From contig NMRB01002521.1 of NCBI GenBank assembly GCA_002633025.1, positions 6,998 through 70,997 on the forward strand: DNA of 64,000 nt. The letters run 5' to 3'. Numbering within the stretch: position 1 is the first letter of the stretch; every line of letters begins with the position of its first letter. Below the pieces are notes generated by a model. That model had not been told where the DNA came from. It ran no database searches and saw only the letters and a program-made list of their open reading frames with translations. The DNA comes from Notospermus geniculatus (Eukaryota; Nemertea; Pilidiophora; Heteronemertea; Lineidae). Below are positions 1-12,196 of the stretch, piece by piece. The position numbers and the translations under genes were made by a program.

Positions 1-111
1 TCACTCTCGCTCAAACTGGCTGAAGAGGCTTTGTTAAAAAAAGGACAGCAAAAACCTTTTGGCTAGTGGTTGTTAGATGTATATACTTGCACAATGTGCA
101 CAAATTCGTTT

Positions 112-420
112 GGAGCCACGGTGGTGTAGTGGCTCGGGTCTCCGACTAGCGGCCAGAGGGTCCCGGGTTCGAATTCCACTGGGCGTGAGACTTTGGGCAA
201 GTCTCTTTGCCTCACTGGCCTCTCTCCACCCAGGTGTATAAATGGGTACCGGTCGGAAATGCTGAGATTGTAGCGCTGAATGAGCAGCTCATCCGAGTTC
301 TACTGAAAGGTTTCAGAATAGACTGTAACTGCAGGGAGTGTAAAAGTCGGGTGACATCTCTATCGTTGTTGATATCAGACTATAAACCCAAACTTAAACT
401 TTGTAAATACATGTAAGTAA
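112..420 (+). mobile_element. tRNA-derived SINE, copy 1
   Basis: This copy has a tRNA-like head with an A-box-like TGGTGTAGTGG (122-132) and a B-box-like GGTTCGAATTCC (166-177), spaced as in RNA polymerase III internal promoters. A non-tRNA body follows (GGGCAAGTCTCTTTGCCTC, then CTCTCTCCACCCAGGTGTAT) ending in AAACTTAAACTTTGTAAATA. Two more copies at 55.4 and 58.3 kb define the ends at ~300 bp. No partner LINE is visible. Confidence 0.85.
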
Positions 421-1319
421 GTTCAGTGTCAGGTGGCGGAGTTGATGTATAGAGGTCGCTTTGGTATGGGCCAGGGTGAATGAGGGCTTGTCCGCCATTT
501 TGCCAGAGTAATACCTAACAGGCCACGTTTCAAATTAAACTTCGCCATTTTAATAACAAAGTAAACACCATGTAGAGTTATTTGTATCAAAGTTTAGCAA
601 ATAGGGGTCGCCCTGGTATGGGGGTAAATTGGTCCCAATGCCCAGGGTTGTGGCAGGTAAATTGTCCACACAACAATAGAGGTAGACCATCAGTTTTGTG
701 TTGTAGATTAGGCTATGATACAGTAGATAAGGATGAATATGGTTATTGTGCATCAAGTGATGCTGACACTGTCTGTGTAGCCATTGTCATGTAAACTTCG
801 TGGTTATGATAAACACGACCCTGTATTCATGCGACCCTTTCAATTTGAGGGTTTGGGGTAAATGTGGGAGGGGTTATTGATCGAAGTCACCACCTTAAAA
901 TTCCTGAAGGACACTTGGCGAAATTCACCAGTTTATTTGCCTATTTTAACCACTGAACTCTGCCTATTTCTATTTCTAATTCTATTTGTTTTGTCAATTT
1001 CACTGAGATGCCCCCCATTTACCAGACAGCGACTCACTTTCATTTAAAGGGTTAACGGGTCTAGCGTCCCTGTCACTTTCAAGTGTTAATCGCCATGATA
1101 CATTCATGAGGTGGCGAGATTTCTATGAGTAATCCAGCACTTTTGTTTTATCACCACACCCACATGCACAGGATCATGACACACTGCGAGTGACCGTTGA
1201 TGCATAACACATGCACGCCACCAAATCTTATATAATGACGCCATTTGGCAAATTCTGAAGGTGAGGAAAACATGAATGTACCATCGTACCTAAGAAATTC
1301 TGTCTTGTTGCAAAAATAT
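421..1319. other. No gene seen
   Basis: AT-rich single-copy-looking sequence with two weakly similar stretches (441-640) containing GGTCGC..TGGTATGGG twice. No coding potential, splice-framed exon or strong inverted repeat was recognised. Confidence 0.4.
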
Positions 1320-1700
1320 ACAGTAGTGTGCAAAAATATTAGAACACTTGTCATGAACTGGAAAACGAAGTATTATTTCAATGAAATGACCCCAATGTAG
1401 CCATGAAACCATCGTTTCTTTCATTAATGGAACCTTCAACCATACTGATATTGCATGATGAATGTTCCAGAGACACCTGCATGATACATTTGTCAATTTC
1501 CTGGGAACACACTGCATTTTGGAAATGTTGAATAACTCTAATGAATGAGCTCTCTGGAATGAGCTTCTGAGGGCGTGGAGAAAATACATAGACACAATGC
1601 CAGAAAGATGTGCTGCTGTGACTGCTACCAAGGGGGGCCATACTAANCCAATGGAATCTGTGATACACATTAGGGCTTGCTAAAAACTATGATTTTTATG
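1320..1700 (+). mobile_element. Tc1/mariner remnant
   Basis: The left side carries ACAGTAGTGTGCAAAAATAT followed by TAGAACACTTG, resembling Tc1-type terminal repeats (CAGTGTGCAAAAGTATTAGAACAC-like). The right part encodes the transposase C-terminus (see the separate entry). No matching right terminus was found, so the copy is internally deleted and truncated. One ambiguous base lies at 1647. Confidence 0.6.
1552..1647 (+). pseudogene. Tc1-family transposase, C-terminal fragment
   Basis: One frame reads LWNELLRAWRKYIDTMPERC followed by AAVTATKGGHT. This matches the end of Tc1-family transposases, where a tryptophan-rich helix is followed by the (S/T)MPRRC-AAV-x(4)-GGHT motif. A stop codon lies just upstream in the same frame, and the catalytic DDE core is absent, so it is a dead fragment. 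The ambiguous base at 1647 falls right after GGHT. Confidence 0.75.
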
Positions 1701-2438
1701 AACACTGACAAAAATAGGCCAATTCCTGTTCTCATTGAAAAACGTTTGAATACAAGGCTCGCGTTATTTCATGGTTCTGCATCTTCGAGGGAATATTTAT
1801 CATCAGGCAAGGTTGACAGCCATCAAAGATGGCGGCCACATTTTGTTACAAGATGAAAGAAAGCCGCCTGTCATCAAAGACGCCGCTATCGAAAGCCGAA
1901 AGTGTTTTTCCGCGCTTGGCTTCAACTTTGCTTTTGGATTTATCTAAGTTGTGAAATTGTGTGGCATGTTGTGCCTCCATTGAGTGCTTTATCTGACGTG
2001 TGTTTATACAATCGTAAAGTTGTATCAGCTTCTTTTTGAAAATTCATGGCATTTTTGGCTGATATTAGCTTGTTATCTAATATAACCTGTCCTTATTTCA
2101 TGCATGATTGACGGGGAAAAATTTCTAGTTTGTTGCAAAATATCAGGAGGCCAACGTATGCCACGGAATTTGTACCTCGTTCAATGAAACAGTGGGAAAG
2201 AAAACATATTGATATGGTCTTATTAGATCAAAAGAACCATGTTAACCCTCGAATAAATGAAAATTAAACTATTTCCTTAATACATGTACACTTGGAATGT
2301 AAAAGAAACAATGTTTTGGTTAGTCACTGGTTTTCTTTCGGACTTTACTGCAATTAGGTCAAGTGGTCTCTCTGCTTTGAACCAAATTACAAAGTATAAC
2401 CGAAAGATTCGATTTGGATATTTCGGTTGTGTATTGCA
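1701..2438. other. No gene seen
   Basis: AT-rich sequence with one AAGATGGCGGCCAC-type word near 1827. No supported coding exon or repeat structure. Confidence 0.4.
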
Positions 2439-2723
2439 CACTGTAGAAAAAACGGAGGTTTTTACAGAAAATTCCTGCAGCAGAGTCCCCAGGATTGGAT
2501 CTGTAAAATTACAGACTTAAGTAAATGTTAACAGAGACTTGACTGGAGGCTGACCAAATTATATTTTCATACTGCTCTCAGAAAGCATCATTAAGTGGGA
2601 AGTCCAATTGAGTCCAACCAATACAAAAGAACATAAATCATACCATATGTAAATTTACAGTAAGTTATGGCGACTCCGCTGCAGGCAATTTCTGTAAAAT
2701 TATTACAATAATTTCTAACAGTG
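2439..2723. mobile_element. CACTGT-ended MITE, copy 1
   Basis: The ends are CACTGTAGAAA and TTTCTAACAGTG. Subterminal arms (CTGCAGCAGAGTCCCCAG against GCGACTCCGCTGCAG) are also inverted. It aligns in reverse orientation along its length with 11854-12126, including TACCATATGTAAATTTACAG and the GAGACTTGACTGGAGGCT core. It has no coding capacity. Confidence 0.75.
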
Positions 2724-4546
2724 TAGGCCTAACAGTTTGTGGGAACAGAGAGTGCATTTAATTTTGGCACCCAAATTTCATGCTGAATTCAAATCCTGTA
2801 ATAATATTCATGGCCAATATACATGTATTCAGAATGCCGCTTAGGTCTTAAATATGGATGGTATAAAGCTTGACAAACTGCGATATAAACACGAGTTTAA
2901 GCAGGAAAACTGGTTACTAAAGTATCAATCAGTGAAAAATAACATAAGACAAAATGAAAAGATGAAAAGATGAAGATGCTTGAAAAGTACACGACGCGTT
3001 TCATGATTCACCCTCAAGCACAGACAATCTTTATTGCAGATCATTCAGGCTATGTATTAAATGTACATGTACATGCACTTCTACACTCAAGTGTACGTGT
3101 ACGTCACATACAGTGCATTCTCTGTGTATTTGTGTGTATTTCTTCTTCCTACCCCGATGTACACAACACATGGGCAATAACACTACATTATCCCTAAACT
3201 AATGAATGAAGACACAACCATATATCTTCGCAAGTAGGTTAATGCGAGAGTTTTACAGTGCAATAAAATAAATCACTTCTGGTAGCTAATAATGTATTTG
3301 GCAGGACAGAATGTACATGTTCACAGTCTTCTTGCCTTTACCGGCCTTTTGCCAGAGGGTTAGCTCAGGTTAGGATTCCACAATCAAGGTGATATATCCT
3401 TAGTCGTAAAACGAGATTTATAGCTGAACGTACTTTTTGAATTACTGCTTTCATAGGTTACACCACAGAATGAACATAACGGCCCTATATTTTGAAATAG
3501 TGAAACCGCCAAGGCCTTTGTGAAGGTGAGAAACTTACACTGGAATTTCATTGAGAGTTTCGCCGGTCAATAACCTGTACAAATTACTGTGATATAAAAT
3601 GATAATATTTATTGGCGTCGTACGCACTATTCACAGATTTTACTATCAAAATAATGACTATTGCGGTTCATTTTCTACCCATATTATATGTAGGTGCACA
3701 TTTTAAAGCAATGAAACCGATAATAAAATGCAGCAATCAGAGATTTTACGTGGATTTGAAAACAGTCTCGTGGTGATCGACATTTGCCTTTTACATTGGC
3801 AGTGTTTTGCACAAAAAACCGCTGTAAACGGATTTCAACTATCGAATTCGGGATCACAGAATACCCTGGGCATCACAATTTTGCCTTGGGCCTCCAAACA
3901 CACACATTTAATCGACTAATTGCGTATATTTTCCGAACATTTTCTTGGGTTTGCAATGATTCGTGGCGTTTTTCGCATCAAAATTGCATTTGTGCAAATG
4001 AACTCTCAAGGACGGAGCCAAAAGAAAACGCTTATTATGCCGGAAAACGAGATCAGATACCAATTTCTTTTGAGATTTTAACGGAGATTAATGTTATTTT
4101 GCTAGCTGATACAATTCGTAAGCATAATATGAAACCCCAATGCGGCAAATATCATTTAAACCCAGAAAACCGCTAACCGAAATTTTCCAAAATGGCCGCC
4201 GGCCGTGTACAGGATCACACATCAGTAACTTCACATAAGTGAGAGTTTAAACTTGACAGTTATCAAAAAGATTAATTTAGTGAAATAGGATTAGGATAAT
4301 TTACTACTGCCCTTGGAATACTGACGCTTTTGGTGTTTTATTAATAAATGGTTCGTTTTAATGCGTTAGTTTATCATGTTTATGGAATGGTAGTGCGCAA
4401 AATGCTTCCAGTCTTTCATCCTCGGCTACGAATGGCATGTAGGTGAAACATTTTGGAATGGTTCACCAAGCATTTCCCTGTTCTCATTATGTAAAATTGA
4501 GGAACATTGCTCAGCCTCATGTAGCTTTTAATCTCAAAGAATCAAA
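2724..4546. other. No gene seen
   Basis: AT-rich intergenic sequence. The longest open frame (130 codons, 3784-4176) shows no domain or conservation signature that I recognise. Repeated TACATGTA words occur around 3062-3075. Confidence 0.4.
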
Positions 4547-4686
4547 TGGTATAATAACCGAAGTCGTCCTCCAGAAATTTCGCAAACTTTACGGGTCTTC
4601 CGGGGTCTTCCTCAGGCACTTTTCAGTAAGAGACTACAGAAAAGATTTGCGAAGTTTCTGGAGGACGACTTCGGTTATTATATCAT
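4547..4686. repeat. Inverted repeat with ~40-bp arms
   Basis: Left arm 4547-4586 and right arm 4644-4686 are near-perfect reverse complements around CCGAAGTCGTCCTCCAGAAA. TCAAAGAATCAAAT occurs just before the left arm and again at about 4723-4737, which may be a target duplication from a slightly longer insertion. Confidence 0.75.
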
Positions 4687-4821
4687 TTTATGCGTCGCCT
4701 TTTGTGCTCTAGTTTTGGATATCAAAGAATCAAATATCAGAGAAACGACCGTCTTTTTGAACTGCCGTTGCCGTCGTCATGCAATAAACGGTTGGATTCT
4801 TATATCATGAATACTTAAACT

Positions 4822-4881
4822 AAACAGTAATTCGCGCATTTTCCATACTAAAATCAAACAGTAATTCGCGCATTTTCCATA
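4822..4881. repeat. Short tandem duplication, 34-bp period
   Basis: AAACAGTAATTCGCGCATTT followed by TCCATA occurs twice, at 4822 and 4856. Confidence 0.85.
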
Positions 4882-5157
4882 TAGACAAATTCATGTGAGT
4901 ATAATAAAATATGTAATTTGTTGAATACTCAAAAATGTCTTTTTATAATTTGACTAATTCAAGTATCATATTCCTCCTACATTTCATCTTGCCCCTTGGT
5001 GTCTGTTATGTGCTGTTCAGCTAAAAATAATCGGGCAAAAGTTGGAATCATGACTAGTTTCAACCAAGTGTTTTCGTGTTAATTTTCTTTCAAATCTGAC
5101 TTCAATGCCAAGGAAGATGCATCCAACCTCTCAATGCCTTTTCGCAAAACTCGCTAA

Positions 5158-5257
5158 AAGGGAGTAAGAATTAAAGTGGAAAATAAGAAGTGGGAAATTT
5201 TGGAAAAATACGAAAATTTCCCACTTCTTATTTTCCACTTCTCTTTCTTACTCCCTT
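5158..5257. repeat. Inverted repeat with ~45-bp arms
   Basis: AAGGGAGTAAGAA..GTGGAAAATAAGAAGTGGGA at 5158-5202 is answered by its reverse complement at 5213-5257. The loop is about 10 bp. This is typical of a short fold-back element. Confidence 0.8.
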
Positions 5258-6335
5258 GTAAATAATACCAAATGGTCAGCTGAGCATACAGGTTCCAAGT
5301 TTTGCCGGTCATCAGATAGCAATGCTTAATAGATATTTAAAACTATTCTTGCACGCCAAACAAGCAGGAAAACTTGTCTGAGTGTGGAATTAACACTGAT
5401 ACGAAATCTCACCAAGTTCAGCATAATAAATCGTCGAATTAGTATTCTTAATTTAGCCTAAATTGTTTTGTTTATGCTGACCCTGTTGGTCGAAGTAAAT
5501 CGCTACACAATCACCATATGCTTCATCCTTAGAACTAAGCACCAATAAATTTATGGGAATAAATTAATGCTCAACGTTGGACTATTTCAGGCTGAAGACT
5601 GTGAACAATTTATAAATCTCTGAACGACTGCATAAAATCTATCATTTGTCTCACTTTGACCCCCACAACCATCCCATAGCGGCTTCTTTGATCTGTATAA
5701 CGGTACAAATCAAAAGAAACTCGCGATCCTGCCGTCTCCCAACGACGGTAAACCATCAGTCAACCGACAGTATAGAAATCTTACTTAGAGATTTTCCTTG
5801 TCTTCAGCAGCCACAGCTACTACGGCTACCAAATCGACACCAACACTGTCCAGAAATTTGGTAATATCGTAGAATTTTCTGATCCTAAATCCGAGTGTAT
5901 TTTACTCGAAGGCAAAGCATATTGTTTGTGAATTTACCGACAGGTGTCGCCCTATGTAACGCCTGCAAGGTGTTTCTGTGCGTTACTGTCATTTTCAGTT
6001 CAGTCATGTCAGTCGGTCCTTGGGTTTTAATTTTTGATACGGTGACGAGACGATATAATAACAACTCTTCTTTATATTAGACTTAACAGTGACAATGATA
6101 TAATGTAACGACAGAAAATGCATCACATCTGCAGTAGTGGAAGTTGTTGCGGAAGGGATAGGTTGGAAATACAAACCTATGACATGGCTCAGCAGGTTCC
6201 CCGGCCTGCTTTTTCTTTCCCGACGAATATGTTGAAGAACAAGCATTGATAAAAACTGAATGCATAATCAATGCATGTATAAGAAATACGGAATCGACAA
6301 TGTATCTGATAATATCTGCATGTAAAGAGTACGTC

Positions 6336-6836
6336 TAGACGATAACCGGCTGTTTATTACAGTCATAAAAGTGATATTTGTTGGGTTACATGTTGGCTTG
6401 TTGGCCTAGGCGTTGTATCAATTGCAGAGACAGTTTTCTTTGGTAAAAAATATCACCCTTTTTCGATTTTTTTTATTGACGACCCCGACGGTTCGAACTG
6501 TGTCTACATTACAAATGTAACTAAAAAGTGTGCTGTAAATATTTTGTTTTATCAAGTATATCATATTCGATATATATTGTATAGTACATTTTGCAAGTAG
6601 ACGATAACCAGTTGTTTATTACAGTCATAAGGGTGATATTTGTTGCGTTACATATTGGCCTGTAGGCCTAGGAGTTCTGTCAGATGCAGAGACAGTTTTC
6701 TTTGGAAAAAAATGTCACCCTTTTTCGATTTTTTTATTCACGACCCCGACGGTTAGAACTGTGCCTACATTAAAAATGTAACTAAAAAGAGCTGCTGTAA
6801 ATATTCTGTTTTACCAAGTATATCATATTCGATGAT
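6336..6836. repeat. Diverged tandem duplication, 262-bp period
   Basis: Copy 1 (6336-6575) and copy 2 (6598-6836) share long blocks such as GAGACAGTTTTCTTTGG, CGACCCCGACGGTT and CAAGTATATCATATTCGAT, with scattered substitutions. The copies are in direct orientation. Confidence 0.85.
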
Positions 6837-6977
6837 CTTATTATCTTCTTTACAAGTATATTTACATGTAAGTACATTTTGCAAGTATTCTTTACAAGTA
6901 CAATATAATACATGTAAAATACATTTTGACAAGTTGGTTCATATACATGTACCTGACAGCAGTTCACTTGCGCATCA

Positions 6978-7176
6978 TGTGATCCTTCTGGTCAAACCAG
7001 GCATATGTCGCTCAGAAGGTGAGCCTCAACGAACTAAGATGACACCAGGAGAGAATGGAAGAAATAGATTGTTTCAGATTTCATAATAGACAGACAATAT
7101 TGAAACTGACAAACATTTGTTCTCAACCTGCCAAGCTAAGAGCGACATATGCCTGGTTTTGCCAGAACGGGTCACA
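6978..7176. mobile_element. GTGACCC-ended MITE, copy without insertion
   Basis: The ends are TGTGATCC and GGGTCACA. Subterminal arms (CAGGCATATGTCGCTC against GAGCGACATATGCCTG) are inverted. It aligns in reverse with 11721-12196 but lacks the CACTGT element found inside that copy, so it shows the empty site. Confidence 0.8.
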
Positions 7177-8182
7177 TATATACGATTTAAGCCGAAAAGG
7201 GAATAAAAGAGGGATAAAAGACTCATGGCGTAATAAACTGAAGGGAGAGAATCTTTACTGACCCATTTTGATAAAAAAAAGCAAGCTCAAAGAAAACAAT
7301 CCTCTACTCTATCTTTACATTAATTACGAAGACAGAACTCATTAACATCGCTCAATTAACGATCAATACGATGTCTGACGACCCGGAAAAGAGTGAAAAA
7401 TGCAATGCAATTACTATACCGATAATTAATTAAATTTCTCATTGAAAACAAGTGTAAAGAACAAGTGGATATTTCCCGGGTCGTCAACAACCGCTTCATT
7501 CAGGCAGATTTTTGCTCAGATAACATTACAAACGCGTAAAATCATTTAGAATAGTGACACAAGAATTTCACTTCAGCGTCTTTGCGATCTTTTTAATCGA
7601 AATAATGGTAGGAATTGAAGTATAATTTACGCCTTGGGTGTCATATGCAATTCCTGATATCGTTTTTCTATTATTAGATACGTGGATTGTAATTTGAATC
7701 TAACATCGATTTTTGCGTTTTAAACTATAAATAATTATTTTTAAAGATTGATGAAAGACGAAAAATGGCAAATGTCACTGCCACAGCTGTGCATTCTGAA
7801 GTAAGTTTGTGAATAAAAACCGTTATATAAGAATAAACAAATAGTTTTAGACACGTGTTAACGTATGTATGTATAATGTTGGCAAGGAGTTTTTGTCTGT
7901 TATGTGGTGCATCATACATCATGTATGTGGGAAATTTCCTATAACAGCGCCAGAATCGTGGATACAGTACTCTCTTCTGGTGGTGGAAAAAACGGAAAAC
8001 TTTGCACACACACTGCACCATTCACACTAATAGTTAAAATACTCTACCCTCCACCTCAGATGAAAACACTTTGAATCACGGACCTTAAATTTGGTTAATG
8101 TACAACTGTAATAACCATAGTTAGGCCCTATAACTAACAGTGCCACGATCTCAAGTTTGACACACTGCATCATACAGCTTAA
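7177..8182. other. No gene seen
   Basis: AT-rich sequence with CGACCCGG(A/G)AA..GGGTCGTC words near 7378 and 7476, which form a loose inverted pair. No exon or repeat copy was recognised. Confidence 0.35.
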
Positions 8183-8387
8183 AGGGGCTGTTCACTTTCG
8201 CAACCATTTTACCAAATAGATGTAAAAATGATTTCACTTGGCCTAATAGCCAAGAGCCCATTGTGATGAGTTACAACATACCCACCAGGTCCACAGGCCT
8301 AAGACCATTATAGGCTCTTGGCTGTTAGGCTAAGCAAAATGATTTTACGTCTATTTCGTGAAATGATTGCGAAAGTGAACAGCCCCT
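8183..8387. mobile_element. TTAA-type MITE (AGGGGCTGTTCAC ends)
   Basis: The terminal inverted repeat AGGGGCTGTTCACTTTCGCA is answered at the right end by GCGAAAGTGAACAGCCCCT. Inner arms GGCCTAATAGCCAAGAGCC and GGCTCTTGGCTGTTAGGC are also inverted. The flanks are TTAA (left) and TTGA (right), consistent with a decayed TTAA duplication. A related end pair is at 32507-32713. Confidence 0.75.
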
Positions 8388-11357
8388 TTGAAACTGTTGT
8401 ACCAAGCACACCTCAAATTTCAAACACCGTGCCATAGTTTCTTTACAATTCGCCTTCATTTTGAACCAATGTTAATTAACAGTCATTTCAAACCGTAAGA
8501 TTAAAACAGATGATTGATACTTGACTAACAGAGGGTTCTAGGTTATTTCTAATTCCCGCTACACGCATTATTCACTAACAAAGGTATTCAATGCTTCTCA
8601 CAATGCAACTTTCCCTTAATAGTCCCAGACAAGCAATTTTCAGATTTTCCACGCGAGTTATTCGTAAAACGCAAGAAATTTGTAGGCAATAATTTGGATG
8701 CTGGCTCCCTGATCAATTACACAAAATAGATGAAATATTACTGCAAGTTTCATGGTCGCGTGAGAAAGTACTGGGACGAAAATTAAACAGAAAATAAGTT
8801 ACGAGAATGTTCAACCATATTTTAATAACCTTTTGGGTTCTGTTTTTCTGCTTTGAACACAAAATAAATAAGGTATTTTCGAGACTTTATAATGAAACGT
8901 GGTGGCTTTGTCTGAAGCATTGTACTTTGGGCCATACATCAATATTTCGAAAGGTTTTTGAATCGAAACAGGTACAGGGCTACATGGGTAGGCCTATAAA
9001 ACAAGGAACATTGTAGACGGAATGTAGGCTATAGGTCTTTGTGACATTTGAATACGTGCATCAGCCCCCCCCCCCCTTTCGACCAACAAATCTGTAAAAT
9101 TGACCGTGAAATTCTGAAATTTGAAGCAAATCATTGAAATTCACCACTAACTTCAATGTTTCTAGCGCAGTGCGCCCCGTCTTTTCCGAAATCGTGGATC
9201 CGCCCCTCTGCATGGTGGATTGTGTGTTCTTGCAATGCGGCTTGTTTGCATTTCTCTGTCATGTCTGTGTGGAATTTCGCTGTCGTGATCTTTGTCACGA
9301 GTTCAATAAAATTCTCTTCATCGTATAGCCTGGCTTCTTCCATTCTTCACCCAGCAAAAGGGCATGAAGAGGCAACCCCGCCAATGCCCAAGATGGCCAG
9401 TCCAATACATTTCTGAGCTATCAGAAATAGATCAGAAGTAGTAGGAGTAGTAGTAGTAGTAGTAGGAGTAGGCCCTCTACTGGGAAGTTAATCCTGCTCC
9501 GACACCGTGAAAAATGTTTAGGTAGGCCTATAGGCCGCCAAATGGTCCAAATTATTTATGATAAGGCTTCACACTACCGTCAAAATCAGTGGCTTGCCTC
9601 AATAGAATATGGTCTAAGTGATGCTCTTTCAAAACCGCAAGGGTCAATTTTATGTCCGTGTTGTCTAAGCCAGTATGCACTATAGATGAAACTAACTGTG
9701 CCATATCCAGACGCAAATATGCAGAATACATGCGGGTATTCTAAATGCACCGACGATGCACTGTACGTGGGATGCTACAGAGTTATAAATTTTCTACTAC
9801 TGCGGGAAGTTTATGGCCCAAACGCCGGCATCGCATAAAAGTCCCGACAGTTTTATTGCCGCAATTAGAGCAAGACTCCGCGAACTAGCTACAACTACAC
9901 TATTCATGTCGGTAGACATCAAAGGAAACTGCAGATACATTACGGCCATGACTACATGCAGTAGAAACCGAACTGTCCCATTATGAAGAGCCAAATAAAT
10001 TGTTTTTACGTTCACTGTTCACGACAGCTGTCTATGATGTCTATATCTCATGTACACCCAATCTACTGGTATAAATGCAATAACACCCCATGATGTTTAA
10101 TTTTGTAGAGTTACCCGAGTGAGTAAGGAGAGAGTTCAAAAATTTTGTGTTAGAAATGAAAATTTTAATTTCACATAAATCGCTTATATTTCTAAATAAG
10201 GAGTTGAATGCATAAGGCTGGATAAAAATGGATAGCATTTTAGAACCTTTTGACTGAATGTACACATAGCGTTCAAACTGGATAACATAGAAGGTAGGTA
10301 GTCCAAACCTGAAGTAAATTGGCTTTCGTTGCATAGGCCTTTTCGTAATAAATATTATCAAACAGCTTAGGCGCCCCGGATACTGCTAAAAGCATTGCAG
10401 GAGGCATTTGGAAGCTAAAGCGTTAATTCAAAGGAAACTTACAGAACAGCAGCCTTGAAATGTCGTTTCTAGAGTCTGCTAAAATTTTATAACCTTTAAT
10501 GAAACAAAAAGCAAAGGGACGAAGTAAAATTAAAACCACACAGAACGTTGTGTGTCAACAATGGTTTTACTCTCTACACCACGTGACCGCAAGAACCAAT
10601 GACATCGAATACATCTCCACTGAACGATTTTTTCTTCCTTATCTTGTTCTAGTTATTATTCTTCACGATAATAGTGATCAGATTCGATGATTCGATCTCA
10701 ATTCTTTGCATTGATCAGCAGATTTGCTCAAATCGACGGCCGATTCACTGATTGTCGTTCATATGAATCAATCCGTTATGATAATTTATGCGGCCTCAGC
10801 AACACATCACTCGAACACAACTCGCATGCTCCAAACATAAAGGCGTCATTTTCTCAGTAAATTAAGTTCATAATGTTGATATTACCCAACAAATTGAATC
10901 TTAACATTACAAGTGAACGAAATTTTATATTATTTGAACGAAATATTTGGTAAGGGTTGATCTTGACCAGGTTTTTGAGTCAAGAACTGAACTCAGATCC
11001 GTCTGACCCAGATTCATGCTATTGGTTAGAATATGTATTTTTTTCTTGATATGTTTGTTCAACAGGGAATATCATCTGTTGCATATGATATTAACTCCAT
11101 CATTGAAATCACACTATTGGTATGGCATGTATGTTCAAATTTGATTTGGTAAACAAACAGAAATGAAAGGTTGTTTCGAAACGCTTCGAAGAAATCAGGA
11201 GATTGTTCATATTGGGAGAAGAGTGGACAAGACTTGCCTTGCCACTTAGACACTCTCAGATGAAATAGAACTTTTTGCAGTTGCGTCTATACATGTATAT
11301 CTAGGTAATTTTAGATGTTTTTTAGGTTGAAGGCTGTGTCTCGATGCTTGACATTAA
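8388..11357. other. Gene-poor stretch with simple repeats
   Basis: This holds a poly-C run (9066-9078), an AGT/AGG trinucleotide tract (9437-9472), and a GGATCCGCCCC motif (~9198-9210) that resembles the end of the hAT-like elements at 15.75 and 25.3 kb but has no partner end. No host exon was recognised. Confidence 0.4.
9437..9472. repeat. AGT-rich microsatellite
   Basis: Tandem AGT triplets are interrupted by AGG units. Confidence 0.9.
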
Positions 11358-11698
11358 AGGGATCCACTCATTGTGTAAAATTTTGAATTTTTGAAATATC
11401 ATTATTAATATATTCAAATCAACTGATATCTCCAACATGCCGTTTTTTTTAAATCAGGAAACTCATCATTTTAAGTATTTTAATTGGATCCCAAGGGGAC
11501 CATTGCACAGCACTCATGATGTCATCAGTGCTCAATGCATATTTATGAAGGTACAACCAATAGGCCTAGGCAGTCACAGTATTAGCTCATTCACTACAAA
11601 GGTCGTCAGCTTATTGACACTAGTGACATCACAACTCATGGCAATAGTCTTCATGGATTGATAAAAATTCAAAAGTTTACAATGAGTGGAGTCTCCCT
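11358..11698. mobile_element. TTAA-flanked MITE, copy 1
   Basis: The ends AGGGATCCACTCATTG and CAATGAGTGGAGTCTCCCT are inverted. Both sides carry TTAA (11354-11357 and 11699-11702), a duplication used by piggyBac- and Kolobok-type transposons. A reverse-oriented copy is at 57298-57610. It is non-coding. Confidence 0.85.
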
Positions 11699-11720
11699 TT
11701 AACTTTACACTTTTACCACT

Positions 11721-12196
11721 TGTGACCCGCTCTGGCAAAAGCAGATGCATTTCGCTCTTATAGCTTCGCAGGTTGAGACCAAATGTTTGTCAGTTTCAGT
11801 ATTGTGTGTCTATTATGAAATCTGAAATAATCTATTTCTTCCATTCTCTCCTGCACTGTTAGAAATTATTACAGAAATTGCCCGCAGCAGAGTCGCCAGA
11901 ACTTTCTGTAAATTTACATATGGTATGATTTATGTTTTCCTGTATTGGTTATTGGACTCAGTTGGACTTTCCATGAACCTTTCTGAGAGCAGTATGAAAA
12001 TATAATTTGGTTAGCCTCCAGTCAAGTCTCTGTTAACATTTCTTTAAGTCTGTAATTTTACAGATCCAGTCCCTGAGACTCTGCTGCAGGAATATTCGGT
12101 AAAATCCTCTGTTATTTCTAACAGTGTGGTGTCGTCTTAGTTCGTTGAGGCTCACCTTCTGAGCGACATGCGTCTCTCTTGCCAGAGCGGGTCACA
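11721..12196. mobile_element. GTGACCC-ended MITE carrying an inserted MITE
   Basis: The ends are TGTGACCCGCTCTGGCAAAA and TTGCCAGAGCGGGTCACA. The arms GCTTCGCAGGTTGAGACC.. and GTTGAGGCTCACC.. match the copy at 6978-7176 in reverse. The middle (11854-12126) is a different element. Confidence 0.85.
11854..12126. mobile_element. CACTGT-ended MITE, copy 2 (nested)
   Basis: The ends CACTGTTAGAAAT and ATTTCTAACAGTG are perfect inverted repeats. The flanking dinucleotide TG is present on both sides (11852-11853, 12127-12128), while the empty copy at 7.0 kb has a single TG at that place. A second family member is at 2439-2723. Confidence 0.85.

Noticed and set aside
95-111. CACAAATTCG near the left end resembling the reverse of miR-10
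   Set aside because: Only about nine bases agree. The following bases do not match, no hairpin forms, and the place is on the wrong side of Hox4.
112-185. A functional tRNA gene
   Set aside because: A and B boxes are present but the sequence continues into a 300-bp body repeated twice more in the window, so it is a SINE head.
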